NCBI GenBank assembly: GCA_012845835.1
Contig: JABAKD010000024.1
Location: forward strand, 8,554,103-8,618,102
Source: Undaria pinnatifida
Taxonomy: Eukaryota > Sar > Phaeophyceae > Laminariales > Alariaceae
Reading direction: 5' to 3'
DNA length: 64,000 nucleotides
Shown here: one piece after another, positions 31,245 to 42,314 of the stretch
Layout of the letters: every line of letters starts with the position of its first letter
Position numbering within the stretch: position 1 is the first letter of the stretch
The notes under the pieces: model-generated
Databases searched by the model: none
The model's input: only the letters and a program-made list of their open reading frames with translations
Told to the model about the DNA's origin: nothing
Made by a program: the position numbers and the translations under genes

Positions 31245-32380
31245 ACAAGCCAGGATACCAGAAAATTTTGCAGGGAAGAAAAAGAAAAAAATAGATGGAT
31301 GATGAGGAAAAAGAACAAACGAACAGGAACAAACAACAATTAATTGGAACGAGAGAGGGAAACAGCATGTCTTCACATTAAATCGTTTTTTTTTCTCCAA
31401 CGTCATCATCAGTAGAACGCCCAGTCAGTGTTGACGCCGCGATTATTTATCCTGCGAGGGTGACATGGCCAAAAAAATATTTGCCGGCCTCGGGCTGCCT
31501 CTATTAATAGGAGCGAAAAAACTTGTATCGACCAATGACAGGCCTTCAATTTTTTCCATCGCATTCAGGCTTTTTCCCAGCGGAGGCGAAAAATAAATTG
31601 CGCCGCATTTTGCACGATCGGGTTGGACGTACTCCAAGACTCCAAGGCATGTCTGTCGTAGCAATTTTTCGTGCAAGAAATCGAAGATCTGACCTGGCTG
31701 TGTTCAACACTAAGTAGAATCTAGCGAAAAAAGTGGATCTTACACTAAAACCAAGTTTTTGAAGGAAATGACGTATATCTTGCTCATTTTTGCGCACGAA
31801 AGTCCAAATGTCTCTACACACGTGTTGTACATGCCCATCCCGATGTCTGACCCGCGAGGGGGGGGGGATGGGCGGGGACGCTTTTTTTTCGCTGAAAAAA
31901 ATTGGGCTAAGGTGGTCCATATTTTCCGATAACCTTAACTGACGAAAAATCAGGCGAAAAAAAGTAAAAAAGAAAAAATAAGGTCGGGTGAGTTCTTCGC
32001 AAGGGCACACAGAAAAGACGTGTGCAAAACTTCACGGTCTGAATCGAAAAAACGGCGTGGATATTCGCCGGGAAATAAATTTGGGCTTTTTTAACGTGAA
32101 CCAGCCTGTACGAGGGTGGCCCCCGGATCTGAGTTACGTCTTGGGAGGGAAAAGGAGATTGCACGAAGCACGCGTCGTCGCAAGCTTTCTGTAGGAGCTA
32201 GTTTGACCATAGCCTGCACCGGTTTTTTTCTGGGACTTCCCTCACGCGAGGAGCTCTATACCCCCCCCCCCCCAAAAAAAAAAAGTCGATTTTGAGAAGA
32301 AACGAAAATGAAATCCATGGCCTGAAGGGTATACCAAAAAAAAAAAAAGTTGCGATTTTTTACAAAATGAAAGACTTCAG
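31245..32380. other. No gene recognised
   Basis: Several antisense frames around 31550-32010 have no recognisable domains. C/G and A/T homopolymer tracts are frequent. Nothing defensible. Confidence 0.4.
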
Positions 32381-32384
32381 GATA

Positions 32385-32700
32385 TTCTACGATGATGGCC
32401 CCGCTTCCCTAAGAAAAACAAACAAACCAACAAACAAAATACAGCGATTTTGTTTAACGAACGTGTCATGGCGCTTCTCGACACACGAGGAAAGCCTCTT
32501 CTTAACGAACGTTTTTCTTCGAATTTTCTTCAGACATGTTCTTGTTTTGCCAAGGACTGTCATCGAATGCTAACGTGTACGCGGCAAGGAGGCACCGTGA
32601 CATCAGGAGTTACATATTTGGTCCCCAAAACCAGCGAATTTCGCTGACGAGAAGTTGGGGGGGGGGGGGCGGGGGGGGGGGGCTACCGAAGAACGACTCG
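32385..32700 (-). mobile_element. Family D element (reverse)
   Basis: CGATTTTGTTTAACGAACGT, TTCTCGACACACGAGG, CCAGCGAATTTCGCTGACGA and a long G run before GGCTACCGAAGAACGACTC. Confidence 0.75.
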
Positions 32701-32714
32701 ACATTTTAGATTTT

Positions 32715-32818
32715 TTATGACGATTTTTGGTTAAGGAACGGGCCCGTCACGTACAAAAATGATCTTGCCCCAGAAAATGGGATACCTACAACCTCTGTAT
32801 CGTCGAACGCGCCACAAG
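32715..32818 (-). mobile_element. Family C fragment
   Basis: GACGATTTTTGGTTAAGGA … GGGATACCTACAACCTCTGTATCGTCGAACGCG, joined directly to the D element end. Confidence 0.65.
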
Positions 32819-32945
32819 CTGCAGTGCCAGCGCCTCTGACCAGAACCGAAACGACAACTGGTGTTGAGGCTTAGGTTGCCACAAGCTGTAGTGCCAGCGC
32901 CTCTGATCAGAACCGAAACGACAACTGATGTTGAGGCTTAGGTTT
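32812..32945. repeat. 65-bp tandem duplication
   Basis: CCACAAGCTG.AGTGCCAGCG through GTTGAGGCTTAGGTT occurs twice with few differences. Confidence 0.95.
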
Positions 32946-33007
32946 CTCATCGAAGAAATGGTGTACCCTGAGTCATCTAACGATGGAGGAGGTTACACTT
33001 TTTGGCT

Positions 33008-33329
33008 AGACGTTTTGCTGCGGTGAAGGTATTTAAGGTGTACCTCTTTTTGGTTTAACCGGTCGAGGTATTTCAGGTGTACCTTTTTTGGCTGATTTTT
33101 TTGTGAATGACGGAGCTCCTTAACCTTGCCTTAATCCAAAATCGTCGAAATTTCGTCAAAAAATAAAAATAAAAATTGCAAGATTCCTCGTTCTATAGCT
33201 ATATAGGCCGAGTGATCTTTTTATCCGGTAGCAGTTTTTTTTTCTTCTCCGACATCAATGTTTCGGAGGTTCAGAAGGACGTGTCTTAAGCTCCTAATGT
33301 GGTGCACGCTTCTATCGTAGGACGCGTCG
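33008..33329 (+). mobile_element. Family C MITE-like element
   Basis: A duplicated GAGGTATTT.AGGTGTACC at the left end, GAATGACGGAGCTCCTTAAC, and TTCTATCGTAGGACGCGTCG at the right. Confidence 0.78.
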
Positions 33330-33489
33330 ACACACGCTGCTAAATAATAGTATACGGTATAGGGGGTGCACCAACCATTGTTGTTTTTTTCCCCTGCAAG
33401 ATTCTTGGCTTGATCAACCATTGATAAACTGCTCTATACCCCCCCCCCCTCCTCCACCCAAATAGCCGATTCTGAGCAAAACCGAAAAA

Positions 33490-34470
33490 GTGCAAGATCC
33501 AATGAAAAAACCTGTGGCCTAAGTAATTTAGCAAAACTAAGAACTAAATTCGGACGATTTTGGGTCACGATGGGTTAAGAAGCTCCGTCATCCAGACAAC
33601 ATTTTTGGTCAAAAAGAGGTATACCTTGATACCTCTATAGTTTTTTTGCAAAACTAATAATCAAATTTGGACGATTTTGGGTCAAGATGGGTTTAAGATC
33701 TCCGTCATCCAGACAACATGTTTGCCGAAAAGAGGTATACCTTGATGCCTCTATATGGTTTGCAAAACTAAAAACTAAAATTCGACGGTTATTGGTTTGA
33801 GATGGGTCAAAGATGTCCGTAATCCAGACAACATTTATTTGCCTAAAAGAGGTATACCTGGATACCTCTATATGGTTTGCAAAACTAAGAATTAAGTTTG
33901 GACGATTCTGGGTCCAGATGGGTTAAGGAGCTCCTATCATCCAGACAACATTTTGGTCAAAAAAAGGTACACCTTAATACCTCTATATAATTTTGCGAAA
34001 CTAAGGACTAAATGTGGACGATTTTGGGTCAAGATGGGTTAAGGAGCTCCTATCATCCAGACAACATTTTGGTAAAAAAAAAGTACATCTTAATACCTCT
34101 ATATAGTGTTGCAAAACTAAGAACTAAATGTGGACGATTTTTGGCTTAAGATGGGTTAAGGAGCTCCATCATCCAGACAACATTTTGGTCAAAAAGATGT
34201 ATACCTTATTACCTCTAAATAATTTTGCAAAACTAAGAACTAAATGTGGACGATTTTGGGCTTAAGATGCGTTAAGGAGCTCCATCATCCGGACAACATT
34301 TTGGTCAAAAAAAGGTACACCTTAATACCTCTATATAATTTTGCAAAACTAAGAACTAAATTTGGACGATTTTAGGTTAACATGGGTTAAGATGGGCTAA
34401 GGAGCCCTGTTATCCAGACAAAATGTTCGCCAAAAAAAGGTACATCTGAACGCCCGTATCGAAAGCAGGC
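33490..34470. repeat. Satellite derived from family C end, about 110 bp x 8-9
   Basis: Tandem units read TTTGCAAAACTAAGAACTAA / TGTGGACGATTTTGGGTCAA / GATGGGTTAAGGAGCTCC / ATCATCCAGACAACATTTTG / GGTATACCTTAATACCTCTA. The part from GACGATTTTGGG to ACCTCTA is the end of a family C element in reverse, so a transposon terminus has been amplified into a satellite. Confidence 0.93.
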
Positions 34471-34509
34471 GTCGAGCGAGGGGCTTACCGGTTACCGTAT
34501 ACCAGGTAG

Positions 34510-34725
34510 TATTTTGATAATTTTACGAGTTGGTTCGTTTTAGGACTGGCGCATGTGCATACTCGTTGCAGTGTTGGGTCGGGTTTGCGCGAACGAATGA
34601 ATGCTGTTATCTTCGAAGTAACGTTTAGGGTGAGATATTGAGCTCCCTTCGTGTAAGGAGCTCAGAAAAATCTCAAGAAAGGTCTTCTGCACCCCTCCCG
34701 TGGGATGACTCTCCCACACTAACTT
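34510..34725. repeat. Dispersed repeat M (copy 2)
   Basis: TTTTAGGACTGGCGCATGTG, GGTCGGGTTTGCGCGAACGA, GAGATATTGAGCTCCCTTCG, GGTCTTCTGCACCCCTCCCG. The GAGCTCC..GGAGCTC hairpin is at 34640-34663. Confidence 0.7.
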
Positions 34726-34889
34726 CAGTACAAAATATCTGCCCAATTTCGTATCTCCGGGAACCCGTAAGTTTTTTTGCTTGGTTTCTTGTGGAGCATA
34801 TTTCTTTACAAGAGAGGCCAGTAACTAGCTAGTTTACTGTTTTTTTTTTTAATCCATACTCTTTCAGAACTGCGAAACGTTGTACAGCC

Positions 34890-35105
34890 AGAGGGGTTTC
34901 CCCGATAGGGCGGTATCCCGATATACAAGCCGGTCAAAATCGCTTGGCGCGACTGGAGAAATTGCACTCAAAACCTGGAGTGAATAAGGCGGCTTCCCTC
35001 TATAAGGCGATGCGACTGGAGAATTGCACTATGAAACAACCCTGACTGGATAAGGTGAATAGTAGTGCGGCTTCCCCAACAAGGCGGTAATATTGCCCTC
35101 TTGCA
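34890..35105. repeat. Satellite-related block (AAGGCGG type)
   Basis: GGGCGGTATCCCGATATACA, AAAATCGCTTGGCGCGACTGG, GAGTGAATAAGGCGGCTTCCC, AACAAGGCGGTAATATTGCC: same vocabulary as 11.4-12.0 and 12.9 kb, without regular tandem order. Confidence 0.8.
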
Positions 35106-35218
35106 CTCTACCAACGCCTTACTTGGGAACCTCAACTGTACCTCACACCTATAGCAGGTGATATTTGTCCTAAAAAACGTGGGGGAAGTTCCGAAATGGC
35201 TGATGCCAGAGCTTTTCA

Positions 35219-35420
35219 CGGACCAGGTTTAGTCAGGGTAAAATTCGGTTCCGACCCACGAGACTTGAAAACGTTCTGACCCGACCCGAGCCGACCCGAC
35301 CCGTCCCGTGATATTCCGAATACCTCCTGACCCGACCCCACTCGACCCGCCAGGTTTAGATAACCCCCTCTGGCATGATCCGCGGGTCGGGTCATGACCC
35401 GTGAAAAGCGCTGGGCTTGA
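35219..35420. repeat. GACCC pentamer element (family G)
   Basis: Opens TCACGGACCAGG and closes CGGGTCATGACCCGTGAAAAG. Between lie CGACCCGACCCG blocks separated by TTGAAAACGTTCTGACCCG-type spacers. Confidence 0.85.
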
Positions 35421-35519
35421 TACTCTGCCAAAGACCCCTCTGCTATGACAGATGTAGCATTTCCCCCCCACTTTTTTTGTGAATTTCGTCACTCCTTAAC
35501 CCACGTATGACTTTTTTTT

Positions 35520-35850
35520 TCGTCTGGGGCATTTTTTTTTTTCCGTTTTCCGTTTTTATACCTAAGATATGAGATTGTCCGTCGGGTTTGCGTTTCAAGC
35601 GTATTTTTCAAACAGACATTTGTTTGCCTTCTTAAGGCTCTCACTTGAGTAGATCCAAACAAAAAACATATCTCCCAAAAAAACGGATTTTGGGCAAAAA
35701 CTGAAATGTGGCGCCCTAAGTACATGCAAAACAATAATTTTGCCAAAAAAAAAGATGGACGATTTTTAGTTGAGGAGCCCCGCCAGACCTAGAAAAAACT
35801 CTGGCCAAACAGAGGTGCATGCCTGAATGTCTCTCATCGTAGCAAGCGTT
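35520..35850 (-). mobile_element. Family C element, diverged (reverse)
   Basis: GATGGACGATTTTTAGTTGA, GGAGCCCCGCCAGACC, GTCTCTCATCGTAGCAAGCG at the right end. The left part is degenerate. Confidence 0.6.
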
Positions 35851-36139
35851 GAAATTTTTTCTTCGAAGCTCATCATGTTGGGAGCCTCAGAAAGAACGAT
35901 GATCGGTGTGCGCACCTGTACCGTAGAAATGCGTAAAAAAAGCGGCTCCTCGTAAAAAGACGCTCACGCTTTTTTTGGGGGGGGAGGGGGGGGGTCCTTT
36001 CTTTGCCCATTTCTAGCTCCGAAAACTGCCCCACGCAAGTCCAAGCCACCCATCCATGTGTTCCCTCCAAGCCGGTGCGTCCCCGACAGTCCAGTTCAAC
36101 CTCTCAACGTCTACGGAGGGTTAATGTTAATAAACATTA

Positions 36140-36695
36140 GCCCGACTGCCCACCCACCGGCCCACCTATCCACCCACCCACTCGCCCACCTGCCAGCCCA
36201 CCTACCCACCTCTACCCACCCGTCCACCTACCCACCTACCCAGCTCCACCCACCCGCCCACCTACCCACATACCCACCTCTACCCACCTACCCGCCTACC
36301 CACCTACCCACCTCCACCCACCCGTCCACCTACCCACCTACCCACCTCCACCCACCCGCCCACCTACCCACCTACCCACCTACCCACCTCCACCCACCTA
36401 CCCGCCTACCCACCTACCCACCTCCACCCACCCGCCCACCTACCCACATACCCACCTCCACCCACCTACCCGCCTACCCACCTACCCACCTCCACCCACC
36501 CGACCACCTACCCACCCCCACCCACCCGTCCACCTACCAACCTACCCACCTCCACCCACCCGCCCACCTACCTACCTACCCACCTCCACCCACCTACCCG
36601 CCTACCCACCTACCCATCTCCACCCACCCGCCCACCTACCCGCCTACCCACTTACCCACCTACCCCAAACCCAACCCAACCCAACCCAACCCAAT
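36140..36695. repeat. CCCACCTACCCACC minisatellite
   Basis: About 550 bases of CCCACCTA / CCACCCGC / CTCCA octamer-type units, ending in (CCCAA)n. It abuts the DEP exon and supplies the pyrimidine-rich tract before its acceptor. Confidence 0.95.
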
Positions 36696-36717
36696 CCGTT
36701 AAAACGTGCCCGCGCAG

Positions 36718-37001
36718 GCCCTCTGCGGAGCATCCGGCCCCACCATATTCTCCACTGCGGCTTCAGCACGGTACCGCTTTTCGGTCGACCGGTACGCCCT
36801 CCTGGCCAATGACGAGGAGCGCGACCAGCTCATCGACGGAACGAGATGCGGAGGCGCGATGGCGGGGCTCTCCTTCTACACCCTGGTAGAGCTAGCTCGA
36901 GAGATGCGGCACTTCAGCCTTGGGGTGGCGAGGACGATGGGCAGCGGCGATGTGCCCGGATTTACTGGCCGAGATGCCGTTGATTGGCTCATCAATAACG
37001 G
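36718..37001 (+). CDS. DEP-domain exon (end of one DEP plus start of the next)
   Basis: Acceptor GCCCGCGCAG|GCC (phase 0), donor AACGG|GTGAGA (phase 2), 94 full codons. Residues about 10-25 (GPTIFSTAASARYRFSVD) resemble the C-terminal YRF strand of a DEP domain. Residues 30-50 (DEERDQLIDG…) look like a linker. Residues 57-94 (SFYTLVELAREMRHF…, then GFTGRDAVDWLINNG) match the DEP N-terminal half with its FxGxxxVDWL hallmark. One exon thus joins two DEP domains, implying a multi-DEP protein. DEP domains act in signalling proteins at membranes. The missing central part is of the type encoded at 19134-19233, in matching phase. No such exon was found downstream. Composition is far more GC-rich than the flanks. 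Confidence 0.72.
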
Positions 37002-37099
37002 GTGAGACGACTTACGCTACGAACGATAGAGGTTCGAACACTTTTTGGTTCAAACGTTTTCTGAATCGAACAATGAACTATATTAACCAATTATTCCAA

Positions 37100-37185
37100 C
37101 TCCTAGAATGTTTCCTGTCCTAGTCTAACTCCAAGTGTTTTGTCGCCATGTCGGGACTGCGGTGCTAAACGGGTTATATCCCAAA
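37100..37185. mobile_element. Family E-like variant
   Basis: CCTAGTCTAACTCCAAGTGT, GTCGCCATGTCGGGACTGCG, GCTAAACGGGTTA. Same words in reverse at 53345-53430 and 10075-10135. Confidence 0.6.
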
Positions 37186-37249
37186 ATTTGTCGGAATTTC
37201 ATTCCTTTTATGAAGTTATTGCGACAGCGTCAGCTGTGAGTTCGACGAA

Positions 37250-37552
37250 TTTGGTGTCGAGTTCTTACTACGATAGCCCCCCCCCAACTTTTTTTTGACG
37301 AAATCGTCGGTTTCGAAACCTACTCCCGGCCGTATCCCCTGAAATACGGTGCCCCTTGCTCCCCCGACGTCATCGTTCGATAGTAGTAGTAGTGATAGTA
37401 GTAGTAGTAGTCCTTTGCAAACAAGAAAGTATTGTGGAGATCGTGTTTTCCACGCATCCTTCCTCGTGTCGAGCAGCCATGAACCATGACCATGAAACGT
37501 TCGTTCAAGAAAATCACTGTTTTTGGGGGGGGCGGGGCTATCGTAGAATCAG
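37250..37552 (+). mobile_element. Family D element
   Basis: TTCTTACTACGATAGCCCCC to GGGGCGGGGCTATCGTAGAAT. Contains a (GTA)n expansion at 37380-37412. Confidence 0.85.
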
Positions 37553-37559
37553 ATCGGAT

Positions 37560-38185
37560 AATTTTGTTGGGCATACGTGGGCCATATGGTATTGTCCGTC
37601 GGCGCTCACTGTTGTTTTCCCCTCCAATCGGTTCTTGGGAGAGGATTACAGCTCCTTCAAGCGATGAGCCTCGTAAAAAGGACAGAGCGCACCTCTGCCT
37701 TTGATACGCGTCGTGAGTACAAGTGAATCTGGTGACGCTGCTGCTCTTTGAAGATGCTGTAAGATGGTATGCGAGCTGTCGTCGTGAACTCGAGTTCAGG
37801 AGAAAACAGGAACTATCATCAAGTTGTGTGCGTGTTGGGAGTCGCGTTTAGGGCTATAGGGTTCTGGCTAGCGTTCACCATGTAGAGCGTTTTATCCCCA
37901 AATCCCTTCTCGCACTACTTGAACCACACGCCGCACACTCGGAAAATTTGATGTATTTTTTCCATACTTTATCCTACACATGGGTGCTTCTTTACATGGC
38001 CTGCACGTAAACGGCTCAGTATGTGTGACTACGGGACTCCTCTGCTAGGGCTAAGACTGCCCAATGCTACCGAAACACAACCGACAGAGTACCAGGTAGT
38101 CTAGTAAATCGCTATACCTGGAATACCATTGCAGCAACACGTCATGTACAGCAGGCACCGGCAGTATATAACCCTCCCCCCACGA
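37560..38185. other. Family C remnant then no gene
   Basis: 37555-37715 resembles the right half of a C element (TTGGGAGAGGATTACAGCTCC … GCGCACCTCTGCC). The remainder shows nothing recognisable. Confidence 0.4.
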
Positions 38186-38189
38186 AAGA

Positions 38190-38292
38190 ACGGTTAAATC
38201 GACACACGACGCGTTTGAAAATACGTGTAAGTGTGGTGAGCTAAAGCTTTATTTTTCCCCATCCGCCGGAGGATGAAAGAAAGAAAAAAGGT
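38190..38292 (+). repeat. Dispersed repeat K (copy 2)
   Basis: AAATCGACACACGACGCGTT, TGAAAATACGTGTAAGTGTG, CCCCATCCGCCGGAGGATGA. Confidence 0.85.
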
Positions 38293-38294
38293 AT

Positions 38295-39060
38295 TGTTAC
38301 GTAAACAAGAGACACTAGTTAAAAGCTTGATACTTCCTAGTAAATATTTAGGGGGGGGGGGGGGGTGGCCGTTCCCCCTGAAGTTGATAACCCGACCAGA
38401 AAGGGGGGGTCGTTGCCCCCGACGTTGAACACCGTAACCCCAGCGTATTGTATGGTGGGGTGACCTGTGCTTGGATGCTGTTGCTTGCGAAGAACCTAAG
38501 TGGGCTCGGTCGGTTTGTACGCTGTGTTTGGAAAGACATTCGGCCGGATCGAGACGCTGTGACTTGGAAAGACTCTTAGGTTGAATGCGCCGCAGAGTAT
38601 TCCCCTCAGCCAACCAGAGTGCGTAGATAGCTACTGTAGGAAGTGCTGTCTGCCTTTAAATACTACCCAGTACCGTTTGATATTTAGCATAGTTTTCGTT
38701 AGCCCTGGGAGGGATTACTCACCAGGTTGCACTTTCAGCATTGCTCGAAATCGGTTTTTGTTCCTTCCCATCTTCGAGGAACAAGACATGTGGTATCATA
38801 AAAGCGGGGGGGGGGCGTAGTGTAATGCAATGTAATTACCTGGTAATTGTTTTTTGCTTTTTTTTACGAGGGTTTTAGTAATTTTCTTACTTCGCAAACT
38901 AAAGAACAAAGAGGGGCGCCATCAATCTATAAGATTCTTGGTGTAAATTTGCCTCAATCAAAGGCTGCTCGTATAAACTTGCCTATGGCAGAATGTCTAG
39001 TACTTATTCTGGTATATACTTTGACTGTCTATTAATAGTACGTATTCTGGTATATATTTG
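38295..39060. other. No gene recognised
   Basis: Poly-G near 38351 and several short frames. TACCTGGTA at 38837-38845. Nothing else. Confidence 0.4.
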
Positions 39061-39154
39061 AAGGAAAAATGGAAAAATACACTTCAGTTGTGAGACAGAC
39101 CAAAAAGGATCTAGATCAACACTCATCTTTCCAAGCTGCGTGTGCATACATCAT

Positions 39155-39430
39155 AAGAAAAATAAAAATACACTCCAGCTGTGAGATCGAAGATTTCGTC
39201 GAAACCCATCCTTGCAAGGTGCGTGTGATGCTCTGATCGCGCGTAGTACTGTGTGTGTGTCCTCATTAAGTATATAGGTCGGCGACTCCCCTTGGAACTA
39301 CAGTGAAGCTATCAGGGTCAACAGGGTGATGTTAGTCAGTCTGTGCGCGGAAACTATAAAACCTGTTTTTGAGGGGGACTAAATCTGACGGCTGTGGAAG
39401 GAATGCATCAGTTTATGGTGTATATCCTGT
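39155..39430 (-). mobile_element. Family A left arm
   Basis: AATACACTCCAGCTGTGAGA, TCGAAGATTTCGTCGAAACC, GTCGGCGACTCCCCTTGGAA, GAGGGGGACTAAATCTGACG. Faces the right arm at 40035-40295, giving a second, looser foldback. A variant end (CACTTCAGTTGTGAGACAGA) sits just outside at 39078. Confidence 0.82.
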
Positions 39431-40034
39431 AGTTACTTAGTTATAGTATGACCGGTGTGGGGAGGGGGTCGGGTACAGGGGGGATAGGTCGCATAAATGA
39501 ATAGGCGCTTACTGCAGGCGTAACGCTATACTAATAGCAGATCATGGTGGGGGCGGTGGGGAAGGGGGGGGGGGGGGGGGTTACTTGAAACTTGAAGACC
39601 ATATAAACGAATTGGAGCTACTGCATGGGTGGCTCGGAAGGTACTCGGACGGTAAAGAGTATGTATTTATATTACTATCGGCTAACTGCACCCACATGGA
39701 AAATCGCAAATCGTTCATTTTGTAGCTATCATTTTGGGACTCAAGACCCAAACACGAAACAGCAAGACGTACAGCATGGAGGGGGGGCGGTGGCGAACTT
39801 TATTTTTAATTCATACCACTTCGAGACGTTACCTCGTAGTTCATTTCCATGTTCGAGGGGGAGACGATATCGGACGCGTGCTGCGATGACTTTTAGGTGG
39901 CAGTTTTTTCGGTGATTTTTTTGTTTTTTTACGAACGGTGCTCCTTAGCCCCGACAACTTCTTTTTTTTAATCCTTTTTTTTTTCTTTGTGAAACGTTTT
40001 CGTTTTTATACCTATATAGCACCTGCTGCTATAT

Positions 40035-40295
40035 ATATTCACAGCTGTCAGATTTTGTCCCCCTCAGAAACGGGTTGTATAGTGTCCGCGTACAGATTGA
40101 TTGGCATCGCCCTGTTGAGCCTGGTGCAAGCTACACTACTGTAGTTCCAAGGGGAGTGGCCGACCTATATCCTTAATGAGGACACACACAGTAATACGCG
40201 CGATCGGAGCAATTACACACAGCTTGAAGCAAAGATGAGTTTCGACGAAATCTTCGATCTCACAGCTGGAGTGTATCTTCATTTTTATAATCTAT
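40035..40295 (+). mobile_element. Family A right arm
   Basis: CACAGCTGTCAGATTTTGTC … CGAAATCTTCGATCTCACAG CTGG. Inverse of 39155-39430 with about 600 bases between. Confidence 0.82.
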
Positions 40296-40537
40296 AGGCC
40301 ATGAGATTTGTTCCTCGACTTGCGCGATACATATATATATTTAAGAGCTCCTCATGTGTGAGGGGCCTCTTTTCAGGGAAAAAAAAAGGTCACCTCTATG
40401 GCAGGGTGAGTCATCGCGCGATAACTGTTTTCCGTTTCTCTTAGCAAAACCCCTTCAACCAAACCACCAAGGCTACCTCCCATAGAGGTACAGTACCTTT
40501 TTCTGGCTGTTTTTTTCTCCGAAACGACGAGGCTCCT

Positions 40538-40628
40538 CAACGCCTTTGCAACTGGTAACCTGTTTTCTTCGGAAAAATTACTTGGAATTAGTATAGGAAG
40601 GAGTTTTCGCGCTCTAAAGGGGTTAAGC
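40538..40628. mobile_element. Family E mini-element (reverse)
   Basis: CAACGCCTTTGCAACTGGTA, GGAATTAGTATAGGAAGG, CGCTCTAAAGGGGTTAAG. Confidence 0.7.
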
Positions 40629-40714
40629 TACTAATAAAATCGTTGTGGTCCTCGGTCAAGGGACTGTTCATCTGGTGCAACTTTTATTTTTGTCCAAGTC
40701 AGTGCTTTACACAG

Positions 40715-40971
40715 ACCTCCCCCACCGCATCACGCGTTTATGCGTCCAACCAACCGCCCTTCCTTGCCGCACCCTCGCTTCTTTGTGCATGTAGACCGGA
40801 CAGCGTCGTGGCTGGGACTAGGGAAGGGTCGGTCGCGACGTTAAGCGCTATGGTCCGGGTTGGTATTTTCGCGGATGCGGCCGAGCGAGGTAACTTTGGG
40901 GACGGGGGGGCGACCACACGGTTCTGCTTCGCGCAAGACGTCTTTTTGGCGGCCGCACGAGCCTCGTTCAG
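40715..40971 (+). CDS. Putative internal exon, unrecognised protein
   Basis: Acceptor CTTTACACAG|ACC (phase 0 in the open frame) and donor TTCAG|GTAAGG (phase 2). 85 codons: a low-complexity start (TSPTASRVYASNQPPFLAAP) and a structured end (VGIFADAAERGNFGDGG, ATTRFCFAQDVFLAAARASF). GC content and border quality stand out from the flanks. I do not recognise a domain. Its phase-0 entry would fit a central DEP exon upstream. Downstream phase-2-entry candidates are at 41722, 42126 and 43259. Confidence 0.4.
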
Positions 40972-41039
40972 GTAAGGGGCGGGCACGCTTTTCGTACACG
41001 ATTCATGAAAATTTTCACGCCTCGGACAGGCTATGGTCT

Positions 41040-41580
41040 GAATCATCGTATAGATCATACTCCGTATAAGTCATGTAGATCATACAAATCATACAGATAA
41101 TATTGATAATATTAGTCATATGGATCGTATAGACCATGTAGGTCTTATATAGATCATATACCTGGTATATGATCTAGATCATTTAGATCATCTACAATGG
41201 TTGATCCTGTATCTGCCGTTATTAGATGTTGTGCAGGAACTGTATATAGAGAGTACAGATCCAACCCTGGAAGCATTACAGAAGCATTACAGTAGCTAGA
41301 TCATGCCGATTGTACGGCTCCTACTTTGGTAACATGAGTGAGCTAGATCATGCAGATGTTCCTCTTGAAATATTCAGATCATCAAGTAGGTGAAAATCGG
41401 TGATCTATCTGTCCGACGTGTGAAATGTTGTGATCAGATCAGATCGATCTTTTCGCACGTCGAATCTACATCATGATCTGTCTGACCCAGATCGTACAGA
41501 TTATCAGTTTACGTATAGATCATGCGCATCACTACGGATCATCGTGTGGAAATGTGCGCAGATCACGCAGTTCACAACCA
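41040..41580. repeat. GATC-rich satellite-like region (family H)
   Basis: Dense AGATCATA/GATCTAGAT words in shifting order, with CAGATCCAACCCTGGAAGC and GTACGGCTCCTACTTTGGTAAC segments also found at 43.77-43.89, 58.54-58.74 and 61.36-61.5 kb. Confidence 0.75.
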
Positions 41581-41860
41581 ACTCATACCCATGGACTCGT
41601 AATTTTTGGGTCAAGAACGTGCTATTTTTTTTGCGTTTTTGTTTGAAGATACCCTGACGATAGTCCAAGTGTACCTGACTACGGTGGGTGCACTGCTGTG
41701 TAACACCCCCCCCCCCCTCAGAAAATACGCCGGCAGGGTATACGAAACCGCCGGACACGACAACCAGGTCATACCCATGGACTCGCAACTTTTTTCTTTT
41801 GTCACGAATCGTGTTTTTTTTTTTTTGCGTTTGTTAGACGCGACCCTAAGCATTTGCTTC
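41575..41860. repeat. Tandem duplicate of an exon-like block
   Basis: CAACCA..TCATACCCATGGACTCG followed by T-rich sequence occurs at about 41574 and 41760. The second is preceded by a poly-C/CTCAG acceptor and KYAGRVYETAGHDNQV, which parallels RHTGETYKPTGHHKRV in the 42126 exon. The block appears to be an older copy of that exon and its acceptor. Confidence 0.6.
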
Positions 41861-42125
41861 GAGAATTATTAACACAATTCGATGCGAGTCGGCGAGAGAA
41901 GAATCATCTGGAGTGTTCCCGCGTTAAGCATGAAGGCGCGTGTACCGTAATGGAGAGGGAGAAGAGTCTGCTCAGTGGCCCCTCCCGGGTGTGAGGCGCG
42001 TCTACAGAAGGAGAAGGAGAAAGGGAAAGTGCGACGATACTAGAAGGGACGAGCAGGAAATAAATAAAAAATGTATCTAACTAATTGCATTGCTGTGTAA
42101 CCCCCCCCCCCCCTCCCCCCCTCAG

Positions 42126-42300
42126 GAGACACACCGGAGAGACGTACAAACCCACGGGACACCACAAGCGAGTCAAATCAATGGACGAAACCAAATGCGT
42201 CGCCGACGACATGCAAGACCCGGACGTTTCGGGACGCACTCTGCCCAGCTACTACTCTAACGAGTCGCTCGGATCCTCCTCGTGGTCACGACGTTCCTGA
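42126..42300 (+). CDS. Candidate terminal exon
   Basis: A C-rich tract ending CTCAG precedes a phase-2 frame RHTGETYKPTGHHKRVKSMD … SNESLGSSSWSRRS with TGA at 42298-42300. The phase fits the donor at 40971. The protein is hydrophilic and unrecognised. An apparent tandem paralogue of its start is at 41722. It could equally be an exon-like stretch after a homopolymer. Confidence 0.3.
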
Positions 42301-42314
42301 GCCTTCGCTCTGCA

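Noticed and set aside
36058..36702. 214-residue PPTHLPTYPP proline/threonine-rich protein
   Set aside because: Minisatellite translation; no complex sequence before it, and the true exon (36718) begins after it behind an acceptor.
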